Part shown: positions 10,850 through 23,496 of the stretch, piece by piece | Numbering within the stretch: position 1 is the stretch's first letter | Layout: each line of letters begins with the position of its first letter | NCBI GenBank assembly: GCA_020746835.1 | Contig: JAGPNK010000013.1 | Location: 1,054,001-1,118,000 of the forward strand | DNA: 64,000 nucleotides | Source of the DNA: Stachybotrys elegans | Taxonomy: Eukaryota; Ascomycota; Sordariomycetes; Hypocreales; Stachybotryaceae | Direction of reading: 5' to 3' | The notes under the pieces: generated by a model | What the model was told of the DNA's origin: nothing | Databases searched by the model: none | The model's input: only the letters and a program-made list of their open reading frames with translations | Made by a program: the position numbers and the translations under genes

Positions 10850-12555
10850 TGGGAAGGATGGAGAGAGGGGAATGAGGTGTGTGGGAAGGGAAAGGTAAAG
10901 GGGGTGTGCTTGGACGGGGTGTGGTTGAAGACAAGGGTAGAATCTCATCTCGGAGGAGCCTTGAAGAAAAGAAAAGAAGAAAAAAAAGATTAAATACATA
11001 AACCCAGATCAAGAAGGAATAAAGCTTGGGCGATCAGTGTGGTGTGACGGGGAGACGAGGAGGATCGTCAGGATGTCACGGTTACATTGCGGTTCGTTCT
11101 GTACGCGCCGTCTCTCACACAATGGAAGGCAGCATTGTCCCTTCTACACGGCCCAATGCTCTCGTCAATAGCAGACAGACCAAAGCAAGGCAACTGAATG
11201 AATGAATGATGAATGACTGAAGGAGTGGGCGGTTGAAGGATCGGGCTCCCAGCAAATGGGACGGGCGGATCCCGCAATTCCCCAAGTTCCCCATATTCTC
11301 ACCCCCTGGTCCTCTGTATTGGCATTTAATCTTTTTAATTAAAATTGCCTTCTTTTTTTCTCCCTTGAATAAGCTGCTAGCGATGGAAAGGCCCGTGGCT
11401 CCGTCTTGACAATACTCCGTAGCAATGGAGGGGAAAATAAATAAAATAAAATAAAACAAAAAATACAATACGAAGCTTGTCAGCATTGAAGAAAGAAACA
11501 CAAAAGTAAAAGGTAAAAAGCAAATACTACCACCGGCGGTGGCCGAAAAGCAACGTGTCAAGCCCATTTCGTGTTCCGATCGTGCCATTCGTACACTTTT
11601 GAGCATCGAGGTCCTCCTCGTGACAGGCAGGCAAGGAAAATCCCAGAAATGCATCTCCTCGCCACTAGAAACCGGAGAAGCCAGAGCAATGGGGGAGGGG
11701 GGGAAATGAGGGGCGGTCTGAGGGGAAAGGCCCGAAAGGCTCTGTCGACTTCACGGTGCTTCTACGGTTTTTTTTTTTTCTAGCACCGGATCATTGGGTT
11801 TAGAGGGTCTCCGGGGAAAGAGGGCGCCACCATTTCTACTCCTTCTTGTAGGCTTTGCTGGGGAAAAGATGGAGATGGTCGCGTGGCTTGCTGCTTCGTC
11901 GCTTAAGCCTTCGTATGAGAAGGCATGATGAGACCAGCAAGGGAAAGGTGGCTGCTGTAAGTTGCCGAGACAAAGATGGATTGGAGGGGTTAATTAGGCC
12001 CAAAAGTACCTCCCCGCCTCCATCTCACGATGACGGTACTTGGCCTCGTTCCGTCGCTGCGTCGTGACCGTGACACAAGCGCCGTCGGCTCCGGGCATCG
12101 TCCCCCCAAGAGGCGCATCGTTCCGAGACACACGTCCATACCATACAATCAATCATCATTACGAGGAGAGAGTCCATCACACCGTCGCCCACCTGATCAG
12201 GCCAGCCTCCTTCCCCGGCTGCGCCACCCCTGGCCGCCCCCGGACACTCACAGGAAGACAAGGACAGACATGGTATAGAGCAGGATCGCCTCACTCTCTC
12301 TCTCTCGGCTCAAGCTCCTCCTGCTCCAATCCCATTGAGCCGCCGCCGTAGGATGCCAGCATGGAGGCGTGCAATGGATGGTTACATGGCTGGCCTGCTC
12401 GGCCTGCTTCCCTATACGCAGGATTAATCGTATGTGTTTTGTTTCTGCTGCAGCTCCCAACCAACTGCTGCATGCGTCTTGGCCGCCCCGCTCACATCTG
12501 GCTTGGCTCCGATGCGTGTACATACATGTAGGCTGTTGCATTTACCTGCGACATG

Positions 12556-12613
12556 CACCACCATCCTCACCACCACCACCACCACCACCACCACCATCAT
12601 CGCCACCATCACC
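12556..12613. repeat. CAC/CAT trinucleotide microsatellite
   Basis: An imperfect run of CAC (with CAT and CGC interruptions) covers about 58 bp within the gene-poor stretch. It accounts for the poly-Gly/poly-Val open frames seen on the minus strand. Confidence 0.85.
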
Positions 12614-15400
12614 GTAACGTAAAAGCCAAAACTCAAAACCTTCCTTTCCCCTGGGGGATCTAGATGATCCATCCGGGGCAACAGAGGAGTACCCCTTTGG
12701 CGTGGAGTCTTGCGGGGAGCCTTGTTCCGCCCATCTCCGTCCTCTCCCAGCAACTCCTGCTCTCGCCGCCTCGCCTCGTCTCGCCGTTGTCTGTCCTTGC
12801 CAGTCTACACGCGCGCACGCGCAAGACAGAAACAGCCCGGCGCCCGCGCCCGCGTGCTCCATCTTGCGACAGAGTAAGGCCGAGATGGGCGGCGGGCGGA
12901 CCTCCTCATGCTCCTCCACGGCTTCTGGCCTCTCGCCCGCTTGCCCTACCGGGCGGCAACCCTTGGGAATTACTACCCATAACGACCTAGCCCCAGGCAC
13001 ACGCATCAGCCCGACAGAGGGCCAAGGGGGGTGCGGGCAAGGCGGGTTCCAATTCGAACCCACAGGGGGCTGCCCGGGGCCTAGAGAGAAGCGCCGAGTA
13101 TGACACCGTCCACTAAGACGCACCACGCGCCGCATCAGGAACGAACGACCCCAAGGCCGTTGATGGCAGATCGAAATGCTCAGGTCGTTTCTCGGCCCTA
13201 CTGCGTCCTTGTGTTTGTGCTTCCCACCACCCTGCTCCCCGGACCCGGCTACGAGGCGCTCGCATGGCCTTGGCCCTGTACTATGGCTGCTGCTATTGTC
13301 TTGAGCTTGCTTTGCTCTGCTTCGTTCTGTGGAAATTGTCTCCGCAGGATGCCGACCGGTTCCAGGTGACCATGACACATAGCGGCCGAGAGCATGACTG
13401 ACCTGACCAGACTGTCGGGCTCTCCTCGACCATGATCGGGCCATCGCGGGGACATGGCTCAGCTTCCAATCGACTATTGTAGGTACTACTGCACTGCTGT
13501 GCTGTTATGACTGTCAATTTGGCCGAGGAAGCTCCTTTCCCCATCTGGGGGGTTTGGGGCTCGTCTGGAGAAGCCTGCTTTTTTTTTTTTCTCTTCTGCC
13601 CCCTTGGTCATGTCGACTCCGTATTTGTCGGGTTGCCGATATCCGTAATTTCCCCAGGGCAGCTGGAAGCGACTCGGAGCTCCGAGCTGGGGGGACGCTT
13701 TGTCTCGGCGTTGTATGAAGCCATCACCACACCACGAAGAGGGTGTCACTTGACCGAGATGGCATTGCCCAAGTCCTCGCCGCAGTTTCGCATCGCATTG
13801 CTTTGCTTATTGCAATTAATCATCAATCTGGATCCCGCGGATTGGCGGGGAAGTGGCACGTTGCTCTCTCTCCCTCTCGCCTGCGCCTCTCTTATGCATG
13901 ACCAAGAAATGGCTTGATGATGCGATGCACCCTCTCGGCCATTCTCCAACGCCTGATTCCGCTCCCTTGGACTCCAGCAACGGCAATCCACTTTTAAGTC
14001 AGCCAAGACATCTCGACGGGACAGAAATAGTCCCAGCACGAAGGGATAGCATGGCATGGCATTGTGGGAACCTGGGAGTGTGGGAATGTGGATTTGCTGC
14101 AGCTGAACTGGCGAGCACGAGGAGAAGCCCATCCCATCCTGCTCGCCGGCCCGAAAACAAACCGGCGCCAGTGAACCGCTGACCTGTCAAGGCGCTTGGG
14201 GAGCGCGTCGAAACATCGGCCGTTGGGCCATCTCCCTCTTCAGCTGTACATGCTGCCTGCCCTTGTCGTGATCGCGTCGCGTGTACAACCCCCTTCCCCG
14301 TGTCATAGATCTGGGTTGGATTCGCCTTCCGATCGCCCTTGTCCGATCTTCAACTGTCTGCCTACCCATCTGACTCGTTGCCTATCCCTCGGACCAGAAT
14401 GTATGCTGCTGCCCCCAGACGCGTCCGCGCGCGTAACAACCACTCATCCACTCATCCACTCCTTCATACGCACCCACCAGCAGCATGTCATCTCATGCCC
14501 TCTCGACCTGCGCACCAACACGATAATCCAGATTCATCCGACGGGAATTGATGTGGGGAGAGGCCAGCAGCCCACTGTGGGGAGACCCCGTTGGGTAATC
14601 CTTTGTCCCAGATGACTGATAGACCTGAAGCACATCTTCCCACCGTGGGATGGCATGGCATGGCACGAGACGAGGAGCGTGGCAAACGCAAACGACAGGC
14701 CATCGTCGACTCCGGACCGAACCAGTCTCGCCATCTCACCGAGGCTCCCCCAGAGCCAAGACCAGCCCGTCCTCCATCGACTCGGAGCCTCGACCCTTTA
14801 GCCCTCGGCCTTCGCCGCAACCACACCGGGGCATGACCCCAGAATATCCTCCTCGCAATAACTGGCTGGCCCACCCCTTGCCATGCTTTACTCCACCTCT
14901 TGCTTGCTTGCTTGTCCCCGTGGCTTACCAGGGTGGTCTCTCTCCCCGTGAAATGAGCAGCCAGGCCTCGGCTCCACCCCCTCCCACTCCTACTCCCCAG
15001 CTCTCCTCCTTCTTTGTTCGCGTTTTCCCTCCAGGTTTGAGGGTGACCTTCTTTCTGCGCCACATACGTACCAGACGGTCCGATGCCCTTGGCTCCCGAC
15101 CCGACGCGGGCAAATTTCCAAGCCACATGACCACCCCCGTCCCGTCACAGACCAAGTCAATGGTTGATGCGGTTTGTGTTTGCGCCGGGCGCCAAACTAG
15201 CCGTGCCCTTTCAGCTAATTGGTCCGCCCCAGCTCGTATGTCTACTACTAGCATATAGTAATATGTGCGGGCGACGAATGGAGGCCAGGCGGGGGAGGCG
15301 ACAAGAATTTGTAAACTCATCATCGTGTACTCGGCGAACTTGCTAGCTTTTCCAATACTTCGGAACGGAGAGATGGGTCCTCAGCAGCCTAGCCTGCGAT

Positions 15401-15450
15401 GTCCTCCGTGTCTCGCCGTGCCTCTCCATGTCTCTCCGTGTCTCTCCGTC
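15401..15450. repeat. Five imperfect 10-bp tandem units (TCTCTCCGTG-like)
   Basis: Units of the form TCTCTCCGTG repeat with one- or two-base differences across 50 bp. No coding role is seen. Confidence 0.7.
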
Positions 15451-16768
15451 TGTTCTCCATACCTTCTCCATCGCTTCGTTATGCAGTCCGGTCTGTTCCA
15501 TATGCGTGGATCGATGCTTCTCCACCTGCAAAATTCGGTGTCCATGTGCTTCACGATGCGGGCGTTTGGGACTATGACGCCCTTGCCAGTCACCTACGCC
15601 GGATTCTTCGAGAAACATCGGTATGGACTTTGCAAGGCCCAATCCTCCGGTATGCGAACCGTGGTAGGGGTTCTTTTGTAGGCTTGGTATGACATATCTT
15701 TTAAGGTTCCGGATGTGCCAGACAGACCGTGTGCATGCCATTCTTGCGGGGGGGGGCTCTTGATTGTGCTATGGGCCATTGACCACTGGAAACAAGAAAT
15801 AAGATTGGCCAAGAACTGCAAGACTTTTAACTAGTGCAAAGCGAGAGAGTGGGAATTAAGCAGCAGATCCCGACTTACACCAGATGTTGTATGGCAAGAG
15901 GGTATAGTGTATAGGGTAGCCCAAAGTCTCACGCCTCGTGGCATCAGGATGAGAACATGACGACATAATCACCCGTCGAGTTGCGAATTAAGGTTTCTTT
16001 ATTTCTGGTGCATTTATTATTAATTTTAAGCTTATGTCTGCCACACTTCTAAGCTGTGTGGATGGAAAAGTCTGTTCCGAATGATGAATCCACCCAACGC
16101 CAATCTTGAAGAGCATGTCTGAAAGTCCGTTTCACCAACGGACAGGAGGCTGCTACCGTTGCCTGTCCAATCATACATAGTCCCGTGCATTTTCGGAAGA
16201 GCGAGATGTCAAGAAACAGCTAAGGCAGCTATGACATCATGCAGTTCTTGCATAGTCATCTACAGCTCTTTGGTGTTGACGATGGCGAATATTGGCTCAG
16301 CAGTAGTTCATTGTCAGAAGGCGAGAGTGCCAAACTCGACAGCAAAGACTACCATTTATAGCGAGAACTACGATGCTCACAAATACGCCTAATCTTCCTT
16401 CCTTTGCTAGCTGCAAGGTCTGGCCTCGGTAATATAGACATTTGGACCGTCCCTAACTCCCACACTCCAACAATACCTCCCTCACTCTCTGGACGGACTG
16501 GATTGCTCGCAATGGGCTAGATGGTGCTGCCCGAAGTCCATCCGGATGGCCTGTGGTATCATCTTCATCTACCTCCATCACGGCGGTACGGGAGTACGAG
16601 ATGAGTTAAAGAAGAGCAGTTTATGGGACTTGCATGTGTGGAAGACGGAGGAATGTGCCACCCAGCGTGCTACTGGAAGAGTGGCTTTAATAGTAATTGA
16701 TGGGAGTAGAAGAGAAATAAACGAAGGGCGCCAGCAAAGGTCATCATTTGTTATGTATCGACCTCGAT

Positions 16769-18200
16769 TCAGAGCCGATAAACGGCTTCAAAGATGCAGC
16801 TTCCAGGATCTTCCGGTATCTGATGTGTTCCCTGAAAGGACAACCGAGGACTCGCTCGCTGGAACAGATCCACCATTTCAGCCTTGGTTCGTTCCTTTGC
16901 ATTAAACAGCGCCATCGTCATGAGATCCATTTGCCTGCATTATTAGCACTGTAAGAAAGTGTCTGTGAAGACTCTTTTCTGACTCACCTCATTGCTTTCG
17001 TACCCATGCTGTTCTCCAGCTCCTCCGCTGGGGGAACCATGTACTCGCTGATCAGTATCCTCGCCCCGGCTTTCAGAGCAGGAAGCAAAGCCTTGAGAAT
17101 CTTGACGCACTCCTCGTCAGGGTGGTTGTGGAAGACGTGACGCATGAAGTATACGTCTGCGTCCTTGACGGGCTGCTCGTTGAACAAGTCGTGTTCCTGG
17201 TAGGTGACGTTTGTAGCTTGCATGAATGAGTCCTGCTTCACGACGCTCTGTATGACGAGAGGCAAGTCTTGAACAATGACAGAGAAGGAGACATGCGTTT
17301 CGGCAAGATCTCTTGCAAAATGCCCACCTGATCCTCCCATGTCAACCACCACCGCTCCTTCAGGGAGGCTGTCCCACGGATATGCCTTGAGATCCGTGTC
17401 CTGCATGCGCTGGCCACCTCGGCTGATACCCTCCATGCCCTTGTCGAAATTATCGCGAAGACCCGGGTTATCATGAAGCCACCCGTAAAAGGTCTTGTCC
17501 GTTTGCCGTGCAAGTCCGTGGGCGGCTTGGTGTATGGACTGCGTCTGGGGATAGCGGTCGATTGCAATGGGAAGAAAGGTATTTGCCGGGTTGAAGACCA
17601 TGGCGATGGTACGGAGGAAGTCGCAGAAGTGAGGGTTCTGTGCCATGTGAGCAGAGAAGGCTGTGTGGCGAACATGGCCTGCAGGCTCCTCGCGGAACAC
17701 GTGGTTGATCATGGCATATCGGAGGATACGCGCTTGGCTGTTCAGCACTATTCATGCCGGGGGTTGGAAGCAGAAGTGGAAGAGGCATACTCAATCTATC
17801 TTGGTCCATGCCGCACTTTGTGGATAACTCGGCAAAGGTTGCAGAGCCTTGAAGGGGAACCAGTCTGGGGATGTCAAACACAGCAACGACTCCCAGTGTA
17901 GATGCATCGTGTACCTTGCCAGTAAGCTGATTTGTCCTTGGCGGCGATGAGAGGACTTACTGAGAGCGCCATCATCCCGATAGACTGTCTAGGTCCAAGT
18001 GCAAGGTGTTGGAGTTCTCCGGCAAGCCCAGCCAGCTCCATTGCCGCCTTCTGGTCAACCGAGGATAGGTCAACAAAGCTCTCGTTGTCATCTCCCAGAG
18101 TTGGAGACTTGATGTTGTTTCCTTTCATCTCCTCCTCCAACTTCTTGGTTAGGACAGCGATACACTCGCTCAGTTGGCCAATGGTACGGGCACTCATCAT
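16769..18200 (-). CDS. SAM-dependent O-methyltransferase (fungal secondary-metabolism type)
   Basis: Exons 18200-17961, 17914-17791, 17732-16988 and 16934-16769 give 424 residues in frame. It belongs to the Methyltransf_2 family. A winged-helix dimerisation region (FAELSTKCGMDQDRL, RILRYAMINHVF) precedes the catalytic domain. SAM motif I is VVVDMGGSGGHFA, followed by DLPLVI. HVFHNHPDEECVKIL corresponds to the catalytic His region. The C-terminus SCIFEAVYRL fits the family's IIEAVFE ending. Such enzymes methylate hydroxyl groups of polyketides, phenolics or sugar conjugates. No PKS or NRPS backbone gene is nearby. A glycosyltransferase lies 3.6 kb to the right. The acceptor sites of the first two introns (both AAG) were chosen for frame and alignment and are less certain. 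Confidence 0.9.
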
Positions 18201-18952
18201 GAGGGAAAGCTACCAGAGCAAAGATATATTATTTACGGATTAGTATGACCCGTGGCAGGAAGAGCCATTATATGCGATGCTTCGACTACGTTTCCCCGCA
18301 GGATGTCGGCATCCTGCTGACCACCATCATGGTTCGATTGGGAAGTTTCTTCTGGGATATGGCAGCTGCTTTGAGAAGGGTGGAGTATGTGGTCCAAACA
18401 GCTGCACAATTCCGCGGGATTTGCTTGACCACATACGTGTGAAGGATCTATTGGCTCATATGTAATACCCAATAGAGAGAAGGAGCACCGTTCTGGCCAC
18501 TCGTAATGTCTTGAAGGACGTATTAGACGTTGCCAGATGCAACTAAATGCGAAACAAAAACATGCTGTCTCATGACGACATGGGTCTCCAATTCCTAGCG
18601 GCCAATCCCACCTTTTGCTTCTAGATTCTTGGCAGCTTTACCAACATGGGACAAGGGGCTTAAACAAGGAGTGTTGTTCATGGTCAAGCTGAAGCGTTAG
18701 GTGTTTGATGGCCTATGGCAAGTATGCCGATAACCTTCCGACATGTCAACTTCAGCAGAGGTCCATTCCCTGCTTCGTTAGGCAGCAAGCCTCGCGGCTC
18801 TCGCTACCTAGATAGCTGTTCTAGAATACTTTTAAGCAGTGTGCGCTCGTTAAAAGCTCCCCCCTCTCACCATGACCTATCCATCCACCATCGCCATCAA
18901 TTCGTCCCGCTAGACGGCCTCCAATATCATCCCAACCACCGCCATCATCACC
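18201..18952. promoter_or_regulatory. Divergent promoter region between O-methyltransferase and F-box-like gene
   Basis: This 750-bp gap lies between two outward-pointing starts. Several short open frames exist but none resembles a protein family. It presumably contains both promoters; no specific site is claimed. Confidence 0.4.
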
Positions 18953-21326
18953 ATGGCAGCAGCGCCCGAGTCCTGTTTTATTTGCGGACGTGCCGTGCTC
19001 CACGCAGAGTCTGGCCCTATGTGGCAAACAGGTTTCTATGCTGGTCTGTCAGAGCCACGTCCAATTGCCCATTGCCCCTCTCCTTGCGACGTAGGCTTAG
19101 TTACCTCTTCCTCCTCCATTAGTCTACTCTCATCGGTCACACACCAATGACACCAACACGCCTGCCCACCTCTCCAGACACACTCTCAGAGGTGTGCAGG
19201 GCCCACTAGAGCTCAATTCCTCAGAACTGGACCCCGAAGCCCAAGGCAACATCATTCCCTTTGACGTAAGGAGCTCCTATTTCGGTCCTATCAGTGAGCA
19301 TCCGCCCGAGCATGTGCTTCTGGAAGCAGGAAACGCGTGGGGCTTCGTCTTCCACGTCGCATGCAAGACATTGCTTGAGCTGTCCAGCACGGCGCTCCTA
19401 GACCCTCAGGCCATCATGGACCTTTGCCTGTCCTTTCCCGACAATGGGGGGAAGGTCAACTGGGGTCATGACTATGGAGGTTTGCTCCGCGGCTACAACG
19501 TGCCAGTTCCGCCCGGAGAGGAGCCCTCCATGTGGCGTCGAACCCCGGAATGGAGGCGGCTCCACGCCGAAAACCCCGTCCACATTCCAGCAGTGGCAGG
19601 CCTTTTCGAGTTGTATGCCGGGGGTGGTGTCGTGCATCTCCAGTCAAACTCGGGGCTGCATAGCCAAAAGCCGGGAGCTGACATATTCGCCAACCTCCCA
19701 GGCGAGATCCTCGTCCAGATCCTCTCCCTCTTGTCTCCGAAAGATGTCGTCAGTGTGCGCCGGGCCTCTCATGCTGTCGCCGGGGCTCCTCTAACAGCCA
19801 AATTCTGGGAGTCGCGATTCGAGCCAGGACAAGAGTTTGCCCACATACCCGAGGCCAGGCGATATTTCTCGTCCCTGTCTGCTCCCCAATGGCAATCCAT
19901 CTGCGCTGTTCTGCAAGACATGCACAGCTTCTCGGCCGTTGCGGATAGGAAGAGAATCTGGGGTCTGTGTTCGGGCATCAACGGCCTGCTGAAGATGATG
20001 GGCGAGACGCCTTGCCGTGGCACTCCAGTATGGACTCGCCGAGAGCCAGATATCGACCGGGAGATTGACGAATATGTCATGGCCGGCAACGACGAGGCCG
20101 AGGATCCCCAGGAGAGGACACGCGAATCTTGCGTCGTCCGCAACAGGTCGATATTTATTCCCTCCGGGCTGTCGGCTGTGTTCGTCTCCTTTGTCGACAT
20201 TTTCGGTGTGCAATATATATCTGGGCTACGATTTGTGCAGCGAGGCGGCAGCTCTGTTGAGATTGGATACATACATGCCGACAACGAACTCTGCATCTCC
20301 CTTGGTCCAAACATCTCGGAAATTTCTGGCTTCTGCATGGCGGAAACCCGGAGAGGCCTGCGTGCACTGGCCCTGGTCGACGGCAATGGTGCTGAATCTC
20401 AGTGGGTGGGTGACCATTCTGGGGTTCCAAAGAGAAGACTCATCTACGACACAACTTTCCCGAGGATCAATAAGTTTCTAGGAGGCTTCGATGTAAGTTT
20501 CTGGCGCCGCTGAGCCCATCTCTATACTACCAGGCGACTAACATCATTCGAAGGCTCTGAAAATGGTGTTGATTGGTCTTCAAGCCGACTTTCAGGCCAC
20601 CGATGACTCCCTTACGGAGTTGTGTGATGATGCTATTTGGTATCCCGAGATCCCAGATCGTGACATGACCTTCATTGGGGTTTCGGAGGAGATTCCGTAC
20701 TCTACCGGAGGACCATGGTGTGTGATGAATTACGACTGTTTCCCAGACTACCGAGCGGGGCAAATAGGCCCCCTGAAGAGGATTCTCATCCAGTTGCGAC
20801 GCCTTGACGGCGTGAGCTTGAAAATTGTTTCCATCACCTTGAAGCACGAGCATGGGGAGTGTGGGATTGCCCTGCCTGGAATAACAGTCGAGTCAGATGA
20901 TGACTTCGAGGCCTGGCCGAACGTCCCTGCCCGAGATGATCAACTGGCCTTTGAGTTTCAAGACGGCGAGTACATTGAGGAGATGGCCATGCAAAATTTC
21001 GGCATAGCCCTACAAGGTTTCAAGGTGAGTAAAGGCGTGCCCAGAAATACTCGCATGACCAGCCTCTGATATCGTGCCCAGATAACGACAAACCGGCAAC
21101 GAAGTGCCCTCTTTCCGTCGAACCTTGATTTTTACGACGGCCCTGCGTATGAGTTTTCCTCATATCCGGCACCTGATGTTAGATATGTTCGTGTCGGCCC
21201 GGAGCCGATTGTTGGGATCTGGGCGACAATGGTAGGTGCACATTCTCCTGCCTTACAAACCTTGCTAACCCAGTCCAACAGAGCTCAACACAAGGGATTG
21301 AGAACTTTGGCTTTGTTGCCCTTTAG
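18953..21326 (+). CDS. Large fungal F-box-like protein with N-terminal CxxC motif
   Basis: The proposed exons are 18953-19090, 19200-20492, 20554-21024, 21082-21231 and 21282-21326, giving 698 residues. The last three introns are clear (GTAAGT, GTGAGT and GTAGGT donors). The first intron is a frame-compatible guess. The N-terminus has CFICG, a short CxxC motif seen at the start of a family of fungal proteins. Next come a WGHDYGGLLRGYN segment and an F-box-like stretch, IFANLPGEILVQILSLLSPKDVVSVRRAS, at about residue 200 to 230. The long C-terminal half is probably beta-rich and ends with IENFGFVAL. F-box proteins usually link targets to SCF ubiquitin ligases. Whether this family does so is unknown, and its large clade-specific expansion in fungi suggests a specialised role. 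Confidence 0.8.
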
Positions 21327-21797
21327 CTAATCTTGCTGAAATGACTGCATGAGTATTGGGAAATATAGACTATATGAGGATACAATTCTTGTCTTGTCAA
21401 GATGTGCATTACAGTGAGCACATGTTGAGCCCTTTTCAGATCAGGTATCATTGTGAAGGCAGCATAGGCGATGCTTGCTATCTATCTTATAAGGGCTATT
21501 CCTGGCTGTCCTCGCGTCTCGTTGTGGACTGGCCATGTTCAATATGGAGTCAGACGCTGTCCCGTTTGAGTTACCGTGAATAAGACAGGCTTCCGGGCTA
21601 GAGCAAACTAGAAGCTCTTCATCTTAACACTGCTCGTCGTAAGTTATTAAAGGAGTAGAAGGAAATTTGCTTTTCAATATTAATCACTGACTGTAATTGC
21701 CACCCTCACCATCTATTGGTTCTATTACCTCTATTAGCCCTTATTTCCGCTACTCCTTGCACCTCTGGCTACATATCTCTTCCCATCATTAGACAAG
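21327..21797. other. Convergent intergenic region
   Basis: Tail-to-tail gap of 470 bp between the F-box-like gene and the glycosyltransferase. It is AT-rich with no recognisable gene or repeat. Confidence 0.5.
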
Positions 21798-23496
21798 CTA
21801 TACTCCCTCCGCTGCCAACTTGGCAATCTCTGCAGCTGCTGCGTCACGACCGCCATAGCTTTCTGCAATCTTTGCGAGTGCCTTTGCCTTTTCACGCATA
21901 GTAGCGGCAGCCTCTCCTGTCAGTGCCTGCATGAATCCCTCTGCCAGGGACTCGGCCTCCCACTCTGGCGCAGTCTCCTTGCCGGGCCACACACCGATAC
22001 CGAGATACTCAGCGGTCGTGGCGAAGTTGTAGAGATCAATCCACAAAGGCAGGATGACATGAGGCACGCCAGCACTAGAGCAAAAAGAAAAGATTAGTCT
22101 ACGAAAAGCCACACGCCAGAGGATTTGGACTTACGCGACGGCTTCATAGTAGCAGTTTGCTCCTCCGTGATGGACTGAGACTGCAATATCGCCCGTATTC
22201 AGCAGGGACAAGGGATCGACGTTGAGCCAATCCACAATGTTGACCCTGCCCTCGGCAATGTACTTCTCAAGCGGCTTCCTCCACGCATCGCTCTCATACT
22301 TGCCATATTTGCGGAACTTCCAGAGGAACTGCACATCCGTGGCCTCGAGCACACGAACCATGGCGCCAGCCATGGCCGACGCGCGCGGCTCAGAGTACAT
22401 CATTGCGCTCCCCAGATTGACGAGCACGGTGGGGGCCCTCTTGAGCCATGCCGCGAGCTCGGGGTCCTGCACCTCGGCCGGGGCAACGTCGAGCACCAAC
22501 GGGCCGACGGGCTTCATCAGCGGCGGGATGACGTCCAGGGGAGCGCAGGATTCGGGGAATGACATGGCCAGCCAGGGTACACCGGCGGTTCCGGCGATGG
22601 CATCGACTTTGAGAGGCTCCTTGATCCCCTTCTCGGTCAGTGCAGCCTTCTTTTCGGTGATTCTGGGATGAAACATGAAGGTCTTGATGAGGCGGTAGTT
22701 GAGATAGATGTTGGTGGGAATCTGGCGCCAAGGAACCGGGAAAGGCAGGCCTGAAGCCATGCTGTGAGAAGCCACGTTAATAGGCATTCGACGGTCGGGT
22801 TATGTGAACTGTAGGACGAGCTTACGTGGGGTACTTCCACAAGAAGCCCAGCCTTGGCTGCAAGGGAGCGAGTAAGTCGGTCAAAGCATTAGGAGTGACG
22901 ATGATGAAGGATCGGTTCATGTTTCGCGGGAGGTCCATGGCCGGCTGAAGCGTAACGTCCAAAACTGTCACTGCAGGATCGATCTCTTCCACCAGCTTCG
23001 TGACGGCCTGGAAGATACTCCAGTACTGGTCGACGTTCCACGGGCAGAGGCCCATCGACATGATGTCGTTGAAGTGGTCCACGCCGGCCAGACCGGGCGC
23101 CGAAACGAGGTAGTCAAGGGGCTTTTGCGACAGCAGCGCATCCTTGAAGTCCACCTCGGGCAGCAGGTGCCACGTCACGTCGCCGGCGGTGGGATTCTTG
23201 ACCTTCGCGGCGGCGCTGATGCGCTCGATTTCGGGCGCCAGCCGGTCAAAGGAGGCGTAGTGGATCTGAACTTCGGGATGCTTCTCGAGCAGGGCAAACG
23301 TGGTGGCCAGGTGAGAGTTGGACAGGCCGTTGGCCGCGCTGGTCAGGAAGAGGACCGTGTTTTTGCGGCCGGGAACCACGATTCTGTCCTCGACTGGCGA
23401 CGAGGGCTGGCGGTACAGCAGGACGGCGACGAGGGCCACGAGCGTGGCGCCCGCGAGGAGAAGTCGTCGCAGCATCTTCACACAGGCAATGGGCAC
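21798..23496 (-). CDS. UDP-glycosyltransferase (GT family 1) with N-terminal membrane anchor
   Basis: Exons 23496-22826, 22761-22135 and 22074-21798 give 524 residues; a start at 23475 is also possible. The N-terminus is a hydrophobic anchor (LLLAGATLVALVAVLLY), so the enzyme is probably ER-associated. The donor-binding half carries TVLVNLGSAMMYSE and WLNVDPLSLLNTG. The signature region VHHGGANCYYEAVAAGVPHVILPLWIDLYNFA has the HGG...E...GVP...P...D pattern that binds the UDP-sugar. The last intron interrupts this signature and is removed by GTAAGT...CTAG. Fungal members glucosylate phenolics, sterols or lipids. The O-methyltransferase one gene away suggests a tailoring pair (inference). The acceptor substrate is unknown. 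Confidence 0.9.

Larger units (their letters stand above)
10502..16768. other. 6.3-kb stretch without a supportable gene
   Basis: Apart from the transporter promoter and two small repeats, I find no frame with family-like sequence, codon bias or a coherent exon chain. The longest open frame (12542-13444, minus, 300 codons) is low-complexity, rich in Arg/Gly/Pro/Ser, and overlaps a CAC repeat, so it looks like a chance frame in GC-rich DNA. Many pyrimidine-rich and CT-rich runs are present. The stretch may be a long upstream regulatory region, contain noncoding RNA, or be simple intergenic space. No transposon ends are evident. Confidence 0.5.

Noticed and set aside
13036..13075. Possible tRNA T-arm (TTCGAAT within an inverted repeat) on the minus strand
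   Set aside because: The stem does not fit a 5-bp T-arm with a 7-nt loop, and no matching acceptor stem, anticodon arm or A box was found.
12542..13444. 300-codon open frame on the minus strand
   Set aside because: It is Arg/Gly/Pro/Ser-rich low-complexity sequence ending in a CAC microsatellite translated as poly-Gly/Val, with no domain and no splice-linked partners. GC-rich DNA easily yields such frames.
14040..14665. Recurring GGCATGGCATGG strings (14049-14062 and 14649-14663)
   Set aside because: Short self-overlapping words without further flanking similarity; probably chance or slippage rather than a repeat family.
14488..15126. 212-codon minus-strand frame in the gene-poor stretch
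   Set aside because: Compositionally biased sequence, no recognisable domain, and no consistent exon chain or codon bias.
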